Below, piece by piece: positions 26,697 through 34,468 of a stretch of DNA of 64,000 nucleotides (the first letter of the stretch is position 1; each line of letters begins with the position of its first letter). The notes under the pieces are model-generated. The model had not been told where the DNA came from, ran no database searches, and saw nothing but the letters and a program-made list of their open reading frames with translations. Origin of the DNA: Flavobacterium chungbukense (GTDB lineage: Bacteria; Bacteroidota; Bacteroidia; Flavobacteriales; Flavobacteriaceae). The stretch spans positions 62,001-126,000 of the forward strand of contig NZ_JAJGZV010000004.1 of assembly GCF_020805785.1 (NCBI RefSeq), given 5' to 3'. The position numbers were made by a program, and so were the translations under genes.

Positions 26697-27597
26697 TGGT
26701 TTTGAGTATTGGTAATTTTTTCTGCTTCAACTTTATATTCATTCCATCAATTCCCTGTAATCCACCGGTGTGAATGAGTAAAATTTTTGAATTTGTAGGA
26801 AAATAATTTTTGCTGATTAAATCTATAACGCCAAAAACCATCTTTCCTGTATAAATTGGATCTAAGGGCACTTTATTTTCTTCAAAAAAAGCGTTTATAA
26901 ATTCGATTAATTCCAAATTTATCTTGCCATAACCTCCAAAATGATAGTCAGAAATTAAATTCCAGTTATCTTTTTGGGCAAAAATACGAATTTCATCGGT
27001 TAAAAAGTCACCTTTTAACGCCGGAAATCCTAAAATTTTCTGATTTGGCAATGCACTATTTATTAATCCCGAAATAGTTCCACCCGTTCCTACAGCACAG
27101 CAAACGTAATTAAAAACCGAATCTTCATCAGTTAAAATCTCTTCACAGCCTTTTACAGCGAGTTCATTTGTGCCGCCTTCGGGAACTAAATAAAAATCGC
27201 CAAACTTGTTTTTCAACTTTTCTATAAATGAAGTTTCGCTCTTTAAACGATACTCTTCGCGAGAAACAAATTCAAACTTCATTCCGTTTTCTTGCGCAAA
27301 TTTCAAAGTTGGATTTTCTTCAATTTTATCAAAAAGTTCATCTCCGCGAATGATTCCGATTGTTTTTAAACCTTGCTCTTTTCCTGCATACGCCACAGCC
27401 GCAATATGATTGGAAAAAGCGCCACCAAAAGTCAATAAAGTGTCTTTGTTTTCGGCTTTCGCCTGAAGTAAATTGTACTTTAATTTTCTGAATTTATTTC
27501 CTGAAACGAAAGGATGAATTAGATCTTCACGCTTTATGGTCAAGGAAACATTATTCGGAAATTGAATATTTATATTTTGATTGAAAACTGGATTCAT
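26689..27597 (-). CDS. PLP-dependent D-cysteine desulfhydrase / ACC deaminase-like enzyme
   Basis: This 302-residue protein is a fold-type II PLP enzyme. It has TIKREDLIHPFVSGNKFRKLKYNL, with the PLP lysine at K35, then TFGGAFSNHIAAVAYAG (substrate binding) and AVGTGGTISGL (phosphate loop). The family covers 1-aminocyclopropane-1-carboxylate deaminase and D-cysteine desulfhydrase. In bacteria without plant contact the desulfhydrase-type activity (D-cysteine to pyruvate, sulfide and ammonia) is the likelier one. The two cannot be told apart safely here. Its 3' end overlaps the glucosaminidase gene by 8 bases. Confidence 0.85.
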   Translation of the reverse strand: MNPVFNQNINIQFPNNVSLTIKREDLIHPFVSGNKFRKLKYNLLQAKAENKDTLLTFGGAFSNHIAAVAYAGKEQGLKTIGIIRGDELFDKIEENPTLKFAQENGMKFEFVSREEYRLKSETSFIEKLKNKFGDFYLVPEGGTNELAVKGCEEILTDEDSVFNYVCCAVGTGGTISGLINSALPNQKILGFPALKGDFLTDEIRIFAQKDNWNLISDYHFGGYGKINLELIEFINAFFEENKVPLDPIYTGKMVFGVIDLISKNYFPTNSKILLIHTGGLQGIDGMNIKLKQKKLPILKTND

Positions 27598-27665
27598 TTT
27601 AATTTAAAGTTCAAAGTCGAAATTCAAAAGTAGAAAGTGATAATTCATACCTATATTTTTTTTAA

Positions 27666-27700
27666 GCTTAAAGCCTATTGCTTATTGCTTATAGCCTATT
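27666..27700. repeat. Heptamer array of GCYTATW type overlapping a stop codon
   Basis: There are five consecutive 7-base units: GCTTAAA, GCCTATT, GCTTATT, GCTTATA and GCCTATT. The array supplies the stop codon (27682-27684) and the last residues GYKQ of the minus-strand HExxH protein. Confidence 0.78.
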
Positions 27701-28026
27701 TTAATGTAATGTAAAAACTGAAAAAAAGATCGGTTTTTTAAATAATTTAGATCGGACTCTTTATCGTAAGCTTCTCTTTCAAAACTGATATTCCGATACG
27801 CTAAACCTGCATTTTTATATTGAATCAAACGAATTAAATATTCTAAAAAATACCAAATAAAAAACGGAATTATTAAAAGCTCTAATTGCTGTCTCAAATG
27901 AATTTTCTCATGATTTACGAAAACGCCATTGGTTTTGTCAAAATCATATTTTACCAAAACGAACGGAAATAATGCCATTCCACGATATCCTTTCGGAATT
28001 AAATATTTGGCAACAATCAGAAACAT
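27682..28026 (-). CDS. Small membrane protein with HExxH-like motif
   Basis: A 114-residue protein has NHEKIHLRQQLEL (about 39-51), a hydrophobic segment (LLIIPFFIWYFLEYLI, about 51-66) and FEREAYDKESD near 84-94. HEKIH next to a membrane helix, with a downstream ExxA, recalls minimal gluzincin peptidases of the M56/M48 kind but far shorter. It could be an inactive or minimal relative. I do not recognise a named family. The C-terminal residues and stop come from a heptamer array. It is on the same strand as, and upstream of, the desulfhydrase gene. Confidence 0.6.
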   Translation of the reverse strand: MFLIVAKYLIPKGYRGMALFPFVLVKYDFDKTNGVFVNHEKIHLRQQLELLIIPFFIWYFLEYLIRLIQYKNAGLAYRNISFEREAYDKESDLNYLKNRSFFQFLHYIKIGYKQ

Positions 28027-28095
28027 TGGCTGTAAAATTTATAAATTTGTAGCTATAAAATTGTTCGATTTCGATAAAATCACAATCAAATATTA

Positions 28096-28103
28096 TATTT
28101 TTG
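28096..28103 (+). promoter_or_regulatory. -7 element for the DUF5522 gene
   Basis: TATTTTTG matches TAnnTTTG and lies 38 bases upstream of the DUF5522 start codon. No -33 TTG is found. Confidence 0.35.
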
Positions 28104-28141
28104 ATTTTAAAGTTTATTAAAACCGAACGCGACGCAGATTT

Positions 28142-28321
28142 ATGAAAGAGCAAAGTAATGAAAATAAATTAATCGAAGGCGAAGATTTTTATTATACGCC
28201 CGAAGGTTACAAATGCTTTACCGAAAAACATCATTTAAAAAGAGGGTATTGCTGCAAAAGCGGCTGCCGCCATTGTCCTTACGGATATGATAAAAAAACA
28301 GGACGAATAAATAAAAATTAG
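28142..28321 (+). CDS. DUF5522 small cysteine-rich protein
   Basis: This 59-residue gene is below the usual ORF length cut-off. The protein has EGEDFYYTPEGYKCFTEKHHLKRG, then a compact cysteine block GYCCKSGCRHCPYGY (about 35-49), and a basic tail. The CCxSGCRHCPYG pattern is the core of the DUF5522 family, conserved across Bacteroidota and other bacteria. It probably coordinates a metal or iron-sulfur cluster, but that is inference. It ends 11 bases before the 2-hydroxyacid dehydrogenase gene on the same strand, so the two are likely one transcript. Confidence 0.82.
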   Translation: MKEQSNENKLIEGEDFYYTPEGYKCFTEKHHLKRGYCCKSGCRHCPYGYDKKTGRINKN

Positions 28322-28332
28322 ACCTAAAAAAA

Positions 28333-29307
28333 ATGAACGTTTTTATAAATAAAAATATACCAGAAGCAGGTCTTTTATTGCTTCAAGAAAAAGGAATCAA
28401 CTTAACAATAAATCCAACAGAGAATATATTGTCAAGAAAGGAATTTATAGAAATCTGCCAGAAAAATGATGTTCTTTTAAATGTTGGAACAAATAATTTA
28501 GATGAAGATTTTTTTCAGCAATGTCCCAATTTAAAAGGAATTGCTTTGTTTTCTGTCGGATTTGATTCAGTTCATATTCCATCGGCAAACAGCAGAAAAA
28601 TTCCTGTTGGAAATACCCCTGATGTTTTAAGCAGAGCAACTTCTGATGTCGCTTTTCTTTTGATGCAAAGTGTTGCTAGAAAATCTTTCTATAATCATAA
28701 AAGAATTTTAAACAATGATTGGGGAAGTTTTGATCCGTTAGCCAATTTAGGACAAGAACTTTATGGCAAAACATTGGGAGTTTTCGGTTTGGGAAGAATT
28801 GGTTTTGAAATGGCGCAAAAATGTAAAGCTGCTTTCGGAATGAATATCATTTACCACAATCGTTCTCATAATGAAAATGCTGAAAAAGAATTGGATGCAA
28901 AATTGGTAGATTTTGAAACGTTACTTGCTGAAAGTGATGTTTTGAGTATTCATGCTAATTACAGTGCAGAAAACAATGAACTTTTCAATAAAAACACTTT
29001 CGCAAAAATGAAAAGCAATTCGATTTTCATCAATACAGCGAGAGGAAAATTTCATAACGAAGAGGATTTATTTCATGCCTTAACGAATGATATAATCTGG
29101 GGCGCGGGACTTGATGTTACCAATCCGGAACCAATGAAACAAGACAATCCGTTATTATCTTTGCCAAATTGTTGTGTTTTACCACACGTAGGTTCAGCAA
29201 CATACGAAGCCAGAAACGGAATGGCAGTCTGTGCAGCACAAAATGTAATTGCTGTTATTGAAGGAAAGAAAATGCCGTTTTGTGTTAATGAAGAAGTTTA
29301 TTCTTAA
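28333..29307 (+). CDS. D-2-hydroxyacid dehydrogenase (glyoxylate/hydroxypyruvate reductase-like)
   Basis: The 324-residue enzyme reduces 2-oxoacids with NAD(P)H. Signatures are VGFDSVHIPSA, the Rossmann loop GVFGLGRIGFEMA (about 150-162), the catalytic arginine in INTARGKFHNEE, the glutamate in NPEPM and the histidine in LPHVGSAT. The LPHVGSAT block is typical of glyoxylate/hydroxypyruvate reductases rather than D-LDH. It therefore differs in role from the ldhA gene at 20.2-21.2 kb. It follows DUF5522 by 11 bases. Its stop codon shares two bases with an octamer array. Confidence 0.87.
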   Translation: MNVFINKNIPEAGLLLLQEKGINLTINPTENILSRKEFIEICQKNDVLLNVGTNNLDEDFFQQCPNLKGIALFSVGFDSVHIPSANSRKIPVGNTPDVLSRATSDVAFLLMQSVARKSFYNHKRILNNDWGSFDPLANLGQELYGKTLGVFGLGRIGFEMAQKCKAAFGMNIIYHNRSHNENAEKELDAKLVDFETLLAESDVLSIHANYSAENNELFNKNTFAKMKSNSIFINTARGKFHNEEDLFHALTNDIIWGAGLDVTNPEPMKQDNPLLSLPNCCVLPHVGSATYEARNGMAVCAAQNVIAVIEGKKMPFCVNEEVYS

Positions 29308-29345
29308 TTAGAAAATGAGATAATTAGTCCATTAGATAATTTTTG
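29306..29345. repeat. Octamer array of AATTAGNN type starting in a stop codon
   Basis: There are five 8-base units: AATTAGAA, AATGAGAT, AATTAGTC, CATTAGAT and AATTTTTG. The first unit begins at the last two bases of the dehydrogenase stop codon. A heptamer array follows without a gap. Confidence 0.72.
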
Positions 29346-29380
29346 AAAATCTAAAATCACCAATCTTTAATCTAAAATAT
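29346..29380. repeat. Heptamer array of NNAATCT type
   Basis: There are five 7-base units: AAAATCT, AAAATCA, CCAATCT, TTAATCT and AAAATAT. They directly abut the octamer array to the left. On the other strand they are AGATTTT-like, as in the array at 60262. Confidence 0.68.
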
Positions 29381-29467
29381 CATACATGGATATTCGTTCG
29401 AGAAAATTTAGGATTACGATCCACAAATCTTATCATAGGTCGGATATCCGTTATCCCTAGTTTTTTT

Positions 29468-29539
29468 AATTAGAAAATGTGACAATTTTCCAATGAGTCA
29501 ATTTGAAAATGAGTCAATTTGAAAATGAGATAATTAAAA
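29468..29539. repeat. Octamer array, nine units beginning AAT
   Basis: Nine consecutive 8-base units all start with AAT. They include AATTAGAA, AATGTGAC and AATTTTCC. AATGAGTC and AATTTGAA then alternate twice, followed by AATGAGAT and AATTAAAA. There is no ORF. Confidence 0.78.
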
Positions 29540-29582
29540 TAAAATCTAAATTTTAAATTGCAATTTCGTCGGCCAATATTCC

Positions 29583-29725
29583 GCTCCACTGGAGCTTGTG
29601 TATTGGGTGATTATTATTTTCTGTACATATTACGTCTTGGTAAGGCTTTATTATATCAGCTTCAGAGGAGCGACATATTTATAGAAATCATTTAAACATT
29701 TGTCACATTTAAGCCCCAGCGGGGC
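29583..29725. repeat. Cluster of short palindromes (GCTCC / GCCCC type)
   Basis: Three small inverted repeats lie here: GCTCCACTGGAGC (29583-29595), GCTTCAGAGGAGC (29659-29671) and GCCCCAGCGGGGC (29713-29725). The last two are each followed by GACATA, so they are diverged copies of one unit. The 29308-29819 gap holds only such repeats and no gene. Confidence 0.65.
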
Positions 29726-29777
29726 GACATAATTAAAAAACAAAAAATTAATCTGTTGTTAATCTAACTAAAATATC

Positions 29778-29809
29778 TTAGCATCTTAGAACCTTAGCAA
29801 CTTAGCATC
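29778..29809. repeat. Octamer array, 4 units of TTAGNNNC
   Basis: The units are TTAGCATC, TTAGAACC, TTAGCAAC and TTAGCATC. The array ends 10 bases before the hutU start codon, so it sits in the 5' leader. Confidence 0.82.
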
Positions 29810-29819
29810 TCTAAAAAAA

Positions 29820-31796
29820 ATGACTTTCAAAGAACAAATACAACAAGGGATCCCTTCTATATTGCCTCCAAAGCAAGCATACGATCCAACTATAAATCAC
29901 GCGCCAAAACGAAAAGAAATTCTTTCGGCAGAAGAGAAAAAACTGGCTTTGAAAAATGCATTGCGTTATTTCGATTCAAAACATCACGCCGAATTAATTA
30001 CTGAATTTTCAGAAGAATTAGAAAAATACGGGCGTATTTATATGTATCGTCTTCGCCCGAATTACAGAATGTACGCGCGTCCGATTGACGAATATCCAGG
30101 AAAATCATTGCAGGCAAAAGCGATTATGCACATGATTCAAAACAACTTAGATTATGCTGTGGCACAACATCCGCACGAATTGATTACGTATGGCGGAAAC
30201 GGAGCTGTTTTTCAAAACTGGGCGCAATATTTATTGACGATGCAGTATTTGTCTGAAATGACAGATGAGCAGACTTTAACGATGTATTCTGGACATCCGA
30301 TGGGATTATTTCCTTCTCATAAAGAAGCGCCAAGAGTTGTTGTAACAAACGGAATGGTAATTCCTAACTATTCAAAACCTGATGATTGGGAAAAAATGAA
30401 TGCACTTGGGGTTTCTCAATACGGACAAATGACGGCAGGAAGTTATATGTACATTGGTCCTCAAGGAATTGTACATGGTACTACAATCACTGTTTTAAAC
30501 GGTTTTAGAAAAATAAAACAAAATCCAGAGGGAAGTTTATTTGTAACTTCTGGTCTTGGCGGAATGTCGGGTGCACAGCCAAAAGCCGGAAATATTGCAG
30601 GTTGTATTACGGTCTGCGCCGAAGTAAATCCGAAAATTACTAAAATTCGCCACGAACAAGGATGGATTAACGAAGTGGTGACTTCTACAGATGAATTGGT
30701 TGCCAGAGTCACTTCGGCGAAAGCCAATAAAGAAGCCGTTTCAATTGCTTATTTAGGAAATGTAGTTGATGTTTGGGAACGTTTTGATCAGGAAAACATC
30801 AAAATTGATTTAGGTTCAGATCAGACTTCACTTCACAATCCGTGGGCTGGAGGTTATTATCCGGTTGGAATTTCTTTTGAAGAAGCCAATGATTTGATGG
30901 CAAATAATCCGGAATTATTCAAAGAAAAAGTTCAGGAAACGTTGCGTCGTCATGCAGATGCGATTAACAAACACACCGCAAAAGGAACTTACTTTTTCGA
31001 TTACGGAAATGCCTTTTTATTAGAAGCTTCACGCGCTGGCGCAGATGTAATGGCAGCAAATAATATCGATTTTAAATATCCTAGTTACGTTCAGGATATT
31101 ATGGGACCAATGTGTTTTGATTACGGATTTGGCCCTTTCCGTTGGGTTTGTACTTCGGGAAAACCAGAAGATTTACAAAAAACCGATTTAATTGCAAGTC
31201 AGGTTTTAGAAGAAATGTCGAAAACGGCTCCAAATGAAATTCAGCAGCAAATGCAGGATAACATCAAATGGATTAAAGGCGCACAGGAAAATAAATTGGT
31301 TGTAGGTTCTCAAGCCAGAATTCTTTATGCCGATGCCGAAGGAAGAACCAAAATTGCTGAAGCTTTTAACCAAGCGATTGCAAAAGGCGAAATTGGCGCT
31401 GTCGTTTTAGGACGCGATCATCATGACGTTTCAGGAACTGATTCTCCTTACAGAGAGACTTCAAACATTTACGATGGTTCTCGTTTTACAGCCGATATGG
31501 CAATTCACAACGTAATTGGTGATAGTTTTAGAGGAGCAACTTGGGTATCCATTCATAATGGTGGCGGAGTTGGCTGGGGAGAGGTTATAAATGGCGGATT
31601 TGGTATGGTTCTTGATGGTTCTAAAGAAGCTTCAAAACGTTTAGCCTCAATGCTTTTCTGGGATGTAAACAACGGAATTTCAAGACGAAGCTGGGCTCGA
31701 AACGAAGGTGCTGTTTTTGCCATAAAAAGAGCAATGGAAGTTGAGCCATTACTTAAAGTAACTTTACCTAACTTTGTAGATGAAGACTTGCTTTAG
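29820..31796 (+). CDS. hutU: Urocanate hydratase
   Basis: Urocanase adds water to urocanate in histidine breakdown, using bound NAD. The 658-residue protein shows YSGHPMGLFPSHKEAPR, QMTAGSYMYIGPQGIVHGT, the NAD-binding TSGLGGMSGAQPKAGNIAG and LGRDHHDVSGTDSPYRET near the C-terminus. It is about 100 residues longer than the proteobacterial enzymes and matches the longer form shared with animals and many Bacteroidota. The usual partners hutH, hutI and hutG are not in the window. A TTAGNNNC octamer array fills the bases just upstream of the start. Confidence 0.95.
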   Translation: MTFKEQIQQGIPSILPPKQAYDPTINHAPKRKEILSAEEKKLALKNALRYFDSKHHAELITEFSEELEKYGRIYMYRLRPNYRMYARPIDEYPGKSLQAKAIMHMIQNNLDYAVAQHPHELITYGGNGAVFQNWAQYLLTMQYLSEMTDEQTLTMYSGHPMGLFPSHKEAPRVVVTNGMVIPNYSKPDDWEKMNALGVSQYGQMTAGSYMYIGPQGIVHGTTITVLNGFRKIKQNPEGSLFVTSGLGGMSGAQPKAGNIAGCITVCAEVNPKITKIRHEQGWINEVVTSTDELVARVTSAKANKEAVSIAYLGNVVDVWERFDQENIKIDLGSDQTSLHNPWAGGYYPVGISFEEANDLMANNPELFKEKVQETLRRHADAINKHTAKGTYFFDYGNAFLLEASRAGADVMAANNIDFKYPSYVQDIMGPMCFDYGFGPFRWVCTSGKPEDLQKTDLIASQVLEEMSKTAPNEIQQQMQDNIKWIKGAQENKLVVGSQARILYADAEGRTKIAEAFNQAIAKGEIGAVVLGRDHHDVSGTDSPYRETSNIYDGSRFTADMAIHNVIGDSFRGATWVSIHNGGGVGWGEVINGGFGMVLDGSKEASKRLASMLFWDVNNGISRRSWARNEGAVFAIKRAMEVEPLLKVTLPNFVDEDLL

Positions 31797-31828
31797 AAAA
31801 TTAAAAAGAACATTAAATTTCCAATAAT

Positions 31829-32368
31829 ATGAAAACATTCAAGTTAATTCCGATTTTACTGCTTTTGATTCTTTCTTCATGCAGCAGTGTTACTGTATAT
31901 TCTGATTACGACAAAACTGTCGATTTTGCGCCTTACAAGACTTATGCTTTCTTTAAGCCCGGAATTGATAAAGTAGAAATTTCTGATTTGGATAAAAGAC
32001 GTATCCTTAAAGCAATCGATGCTGAAATGCAAGCCAAAGGTCTTACAAAAAGCGAAAATCCTGATTTATTGGTAAATATTTTCACTAAATCTAGAGAGCA
32101 AGTAAATGTAAACCAATTTAGCGCTGGCTGGGGCTACGGTTGGGGTTGGGGATGGAATCCGTGGATGATGTACGGAGGAAACCAAACTACCGTTTCAACT
32201 TCTACTGAAGGCACTTTATATATCGATTTGATCGATGCTAAAAAGAAAGAAATGATTTGGCAAGGTGAAGGTCAGGGAACGCTAACGCGAAACATTGATA
32301 AAAAAGATGAAAAAATCGGTGAGTTCGTAAACAAAATTTTAGCTCAATATCCGCCGGTTAAAAAATAG
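31829..32368 (+). CDS. DUF4136 lipoprotein
   Basis: This 179-residue lipoprotein has the signal MKTFKLIPILLLLILSSC, lipid cysteine 18 and then SSVTVYSDYDKTVDFAPYKTYAF, the start typical of DUF4136. A Trp/Gly-rich stretch (WGYGWGWGWNPWMMYGG, about 110-126) precedes a conserved TLYIDLIDAKKKEMIWQGEGQG block. DUF4136 proteins are outer-membrane-associated lipoproteins of unknown function. It follows hutU by 32 bases with no terminator between, so read-through is possible. Confidence 0.85.
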   Translation: MKTFKLIPILLLLILSSCSSVTVYSDYDKTVDFAPYKTYAFFKPGIDKVEISDLDKRRILKAIDAEMQAKGLTKSENPDLLVNIFTKSREQVNVNQFSAGWGYGWGWGWNPWMMYGGNQTTVSTSTEGTLYIDLIDAKKKEMIWQGEGQGTLTRNIDKKDEKIGEFVNKILAQYPPVKK

Positions 32369-32441
32369 TTATCATTCGCAGTGACAGTTTTTAGCTTTAT
32401 ATAAAACTTTAAATAGCTGTGAACTTTTCAAAAAAAATTAA

Positions 32442-32449
32442 TACTTTTG
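32442..32449 (+). promoter_or_regulatory. -7 element of the ilvA leader transcript
   Basis: TACTTTTG is a full match to TAnnTTTG, 20 bases before the leader ORF. Transcription would begin near 32455. There is no clean TTG at -33. Confidence 0.5.
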
Positions 32450-32469
32450 CTATTCAATCAGCTAAAAAA

Positions 32470-32529
32470 ATGAAAAACTTTAACAACATTATTATCGCTA
32501 TTATTAGCATTATTGCAATTGAGCAATGA
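32470..32529 (+). CDS. Isoleucine-rich leader peptide of ilvA
   Basis: A 19-codon ORF encodes MKNFNNIIIAIISIIAIEQ. Eight of the 19 residues are isoleucine, in a run ending four codons before the stop. It lies between a -7 promoter element and an intrinsic terminator placed ahead of ilvA. This is the classic design of an amino-acid attenuator. Translation of the Ile codons reports on charged tRNA-Ile, and a stall changes the RNA fold downstream. The ORF is far too short for a functional protein and is not seen elsewhere in the window. Confidence 0.85.
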   Translation: MKNFNNIIIAIISIIAIEQ

Positions 32530-32530
32530 T

Positions 32531-32596
32531 GGCGAGGTGTTATATAAGTTTGTAAAATATAATTTATAAGAACCTCCCACATCGGGAGGTTTTTTA
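32531..32596 (+). terminator. ilvA attenuator: antiterminator and terminator
   Basis: The terminator stem is AACCTCCC (32571-32578) with GGGAGGTT (32584-32591), followed by T-rich DNA. The alternative pairs GG(C)GAGGT (32531-32538) with ACCTCCC (32572-32578). It is extended by TTATA (32540-32544) with TATAA (32565-32569). Both use the same 3' partner, so they exclude each other. A ribosome at the leader stop would cover the antiterminator arm and favour termination. A ribosome stalled on Ile codons would leave the arm free. Confidence 0.82.
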
Positions 32597-32667
32597 TTTT
32601 AAAAAAGATTTTAAATAGCCCCCAATTACACAAATTATCACGAAATACTTTTGGATAGCTTCTAAAT

Positions 32668-32700
32668 AAAAATTAGTGGAAATTCGTGAAATTCGTGGCA
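32668..32700. repeat. 33-base dispersed repeat, copy 1
   Basis: It contains AATTAGTGG followed by two AAATTCGTG units (period about 9). It matches the inverted copy at 37163-37195 at 31 of 33 positions. It lies between the attenuator and ilvA and creates a spurious GTG extension of the ilvA frame. Confidence 0.8.
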
Positions 32701-32715
32701 AAAACAAACAACAAT

Positions 32716-33960
32716 ATGAGTTTATTTAACGAAGTACTTAATGCCAAAAAGCAACTGGAAGATGTAGTTGCAGCGACTCCTCTAACACAAAATCTAAACC
32801 TTTCAGACGAATTTGAATCGACTATTTTATTAAAGAGAGAAGATTTACAAATTGTTCGTTCGTATAAAATTAGAGGCGCTTATAATAAGATTTCTTCTTT
32901 AAATGAAAAAGAAAAAGCAAACGGGATTGTTTGCGCCAGTGCAGGTAATCACGCGCAAGGCGTTGCTTATTCTTGTAATCTCCTTAAAATAAATGGCAAA
33001 ATCTATATGCCGAAAACTACTCCAAAACAAAAAGTTAAACAAGTTCAATTGTTCGGAAAATCATTTGTTGAAATTGTTTTAATTGGAGATACTTTTGATG
33101 ACGCTTATGCTTCGGCAACGGCAGATGCTATCAAAAATCATAAAACTTTTATTCATCCTTTTGACGACGAAAAAGTAATTGCTGGTCAAGGAACTGTTGG
33201 TTTAGAAATTTTAGAGAGTTTTAAAGAACCTATAGATTACGTTTTTGTTCCAATTGGTGGCGGCGGACTGGCTTCTGGTCTTTCTGAAGTTTTCAGACAT
33301 TTAAGTCCGCACACCAAAATTATTGGAGTTGAACCAAAAGGTGCTCCTTCGATGAAAACTTCAATTGAAGAAAATCAGAATACACCACTAAAAACAATAG
33401 ACAAATTTGTTGACGGAGCTGCGGTAAAACAAGTTGGCGACAAGACTTTTGAAATCTGCCGTTACAATCTCGAAGATATTATTTTGGTTCCCGAAGGAAA
33501 AGTATGCACCACAATTCTACGATTATATAATGAGGAAGCGATGGTTGTAGAACCTGCGGGCGCATTGACCATTGCGGCTTTGGATTTTTATAAGGATAAA
33601 ATTAAAGGTAAAAATGTCGTTTGTATTGTAAGTGGAAGTAATAATGATATTGAAAGAACGGCCGAAATAAAAGAACGTTCTTTATTGTACGAAGGTTTAA
33701 TGCATTATTTTATGATTCAGTTTCCACAACGTCCGGGAGCTTTAAAAGAATTCGTTAATAATATTTTAGGACCAGATGATGACATCACTTATTTTCAGTT
33801 TGCGAAGAAAAACAGTCGTGAAGTAGGTTCTGTAGTGGTAGGTTTAGAATTAAAAAACAAAAATGACATCATGCCTATCAAATTAAAAATGACAGAAAAT
33901 GGATTTGAGTTTCAATATTTAAATGACAATCAAGATTTATTTACCCAGTTAATTGGATAA
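32716..33960 (+). CDS. ilvA: Threonine ammonia-lyase (threonine deaminase)
   Basis: IlvA makes 2-oxobutanoate from threonine, the first step of isoleucine synthesis. From ATG 32716 (MSLFNEVLNAKK) it has 414 residues. A GTG ten codons earlier lies in a dispersed repeat and is rejected. K51 in SYKIRGAYNK carries PLP, SAGNHAQG (75-82) binds substrate and GGGGLASGL holds the phosphate. A single C-terminal ACT-like domain (about 330-414, HYFMIQFPQRPGALKEF) should bind an allosteric amino acid. It stands apart from other ilv genes and is preceded by its own Ile-leader attenuator, which supports a biosynthetic rather than catabolic role. Confidence 0.96.
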   Translation: MSLFNEVLNAKKQLEDVVAATPLTQNLNLSDEFESTILLKREDLQIVRSYKIRGAYNKISSLNEKEKANGIVCASAGNHAQGVAYSCNLLKINGKIYMPKTTPKQKVKQVQLFGKSFVEIVLIGDTFDDAYASATADAIKNHKTFIHPFDDEKVIAGQGTVGLEILESFKEPIDYVFVPIGGGGLASGLSEVFRHLSPHTKIIGVEPKGAPSMKTSIEENQNTPLKTIDKFVDGAAVKQVGDKTFEICRYNLEDIILVPEGKVCTTILRLYNEEAMVVEPAGALTIAALDFYKDKIKGKNVVCIVSGSNNDIERTAEIKERSLLYEGLMHYFMIQFPQRPGALKEFVNNILGPDDDITYFQFAKKNSREVGSVVVGLELKNKNDIMPIKLKMTENGFEFQYLNDNQDLFTQLIG

Positions 33961-34006
33961 TAATTGTCTTCATGATAAATATCAGAAAACAAAAAAGAAG
34001 TTATCG

Positions 34007-34014
34007 TATTTTTG
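34007..34014 (+). promoter_or_regulatory. -7 element for the truncated haemoglobin gene
   Basis: TATTTTTG fits TAnnTTTG and lies 25 bases before the start codon. No -33 TTG is seen. Confidence 0.4.
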
Positions 34015-34039
34015 CATTTTACTTTAATACTTAAAAACA

Positions 34040-34426
34040 ATGGCAGCTCTTAAAGATATTTCAACAATAGAAGACATAAAACAAATGGTTGACAGCTTTT
34101 ATGGCAATGTTAGAAAAGACGATCTTATTGGTCCTATTTTTAATGATAAACTGCAAGATCGCTGGGAACCTCATTTACAAAAAATGTATAATTTTTGGCA
34201 AACTATTCTGTTTGATGTGCGCGCCTATTCGGGAACACCATTTCCACCGCACAAGCAATTACCAGTAGACAAAACTCATTTTGATCGTTGGATTGCCATT
34301 TTTAATTCTACTATAGATTCACAGTTTGAGGGACCTATTACTGAAGAAGCAAAAATGCGTGCGACCAATATGGCTTTTATGTTTAGTCATAAAATAGAAT
34401 ATTTTAGAAATATTGAAAAACAGTAA
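34040..34426 (+). CDS. Group III truncated haemoglobin
   Basis: The 128-residue protein has the compact 2-on-2 globin pattern: MVDSFYGNVRKDDLIGPIF, WEPHLQKMYNFWQTILF (distal region with the B/E helix aromatics) and KTHFDRWIAIF, whose histidine should be the proximal haem ligand. The sequence best fits group III (trHbP), common in Bacteroidota and epsilonproteobacteria. These bind O2 or NO and are often tied to microaerobic life or nitrosative stress. The gene has its own -7 element and lies 114 bases before the oxygen-using aromatic amino acid hydroxylase. Confidence 0.88.
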   Translation: MAALKDISTIEDIKQMVDSFYGNVRKDDLIGPIFNDKLQDRWEPHLQKMYNFWQTILFDVRAYSGTPFPPHKQLPVDKTHFDRWIAIFNSTIDSQFEGPITEEAKMRATNMAFMFSHKIEYFRNIEKQ

Positions 34427-34468
34427 ACTAAATTAGAAAAAAGCAAAAAATATCATTTCGAACAAAAC

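Noticed and set aside
32686..32715. GTG-started extension of ilvA (10 codons).
   Set aside because: It lies inside a dispersed 33-base repeat found elsewhere in inverted form; ATG 32716 fits the family.
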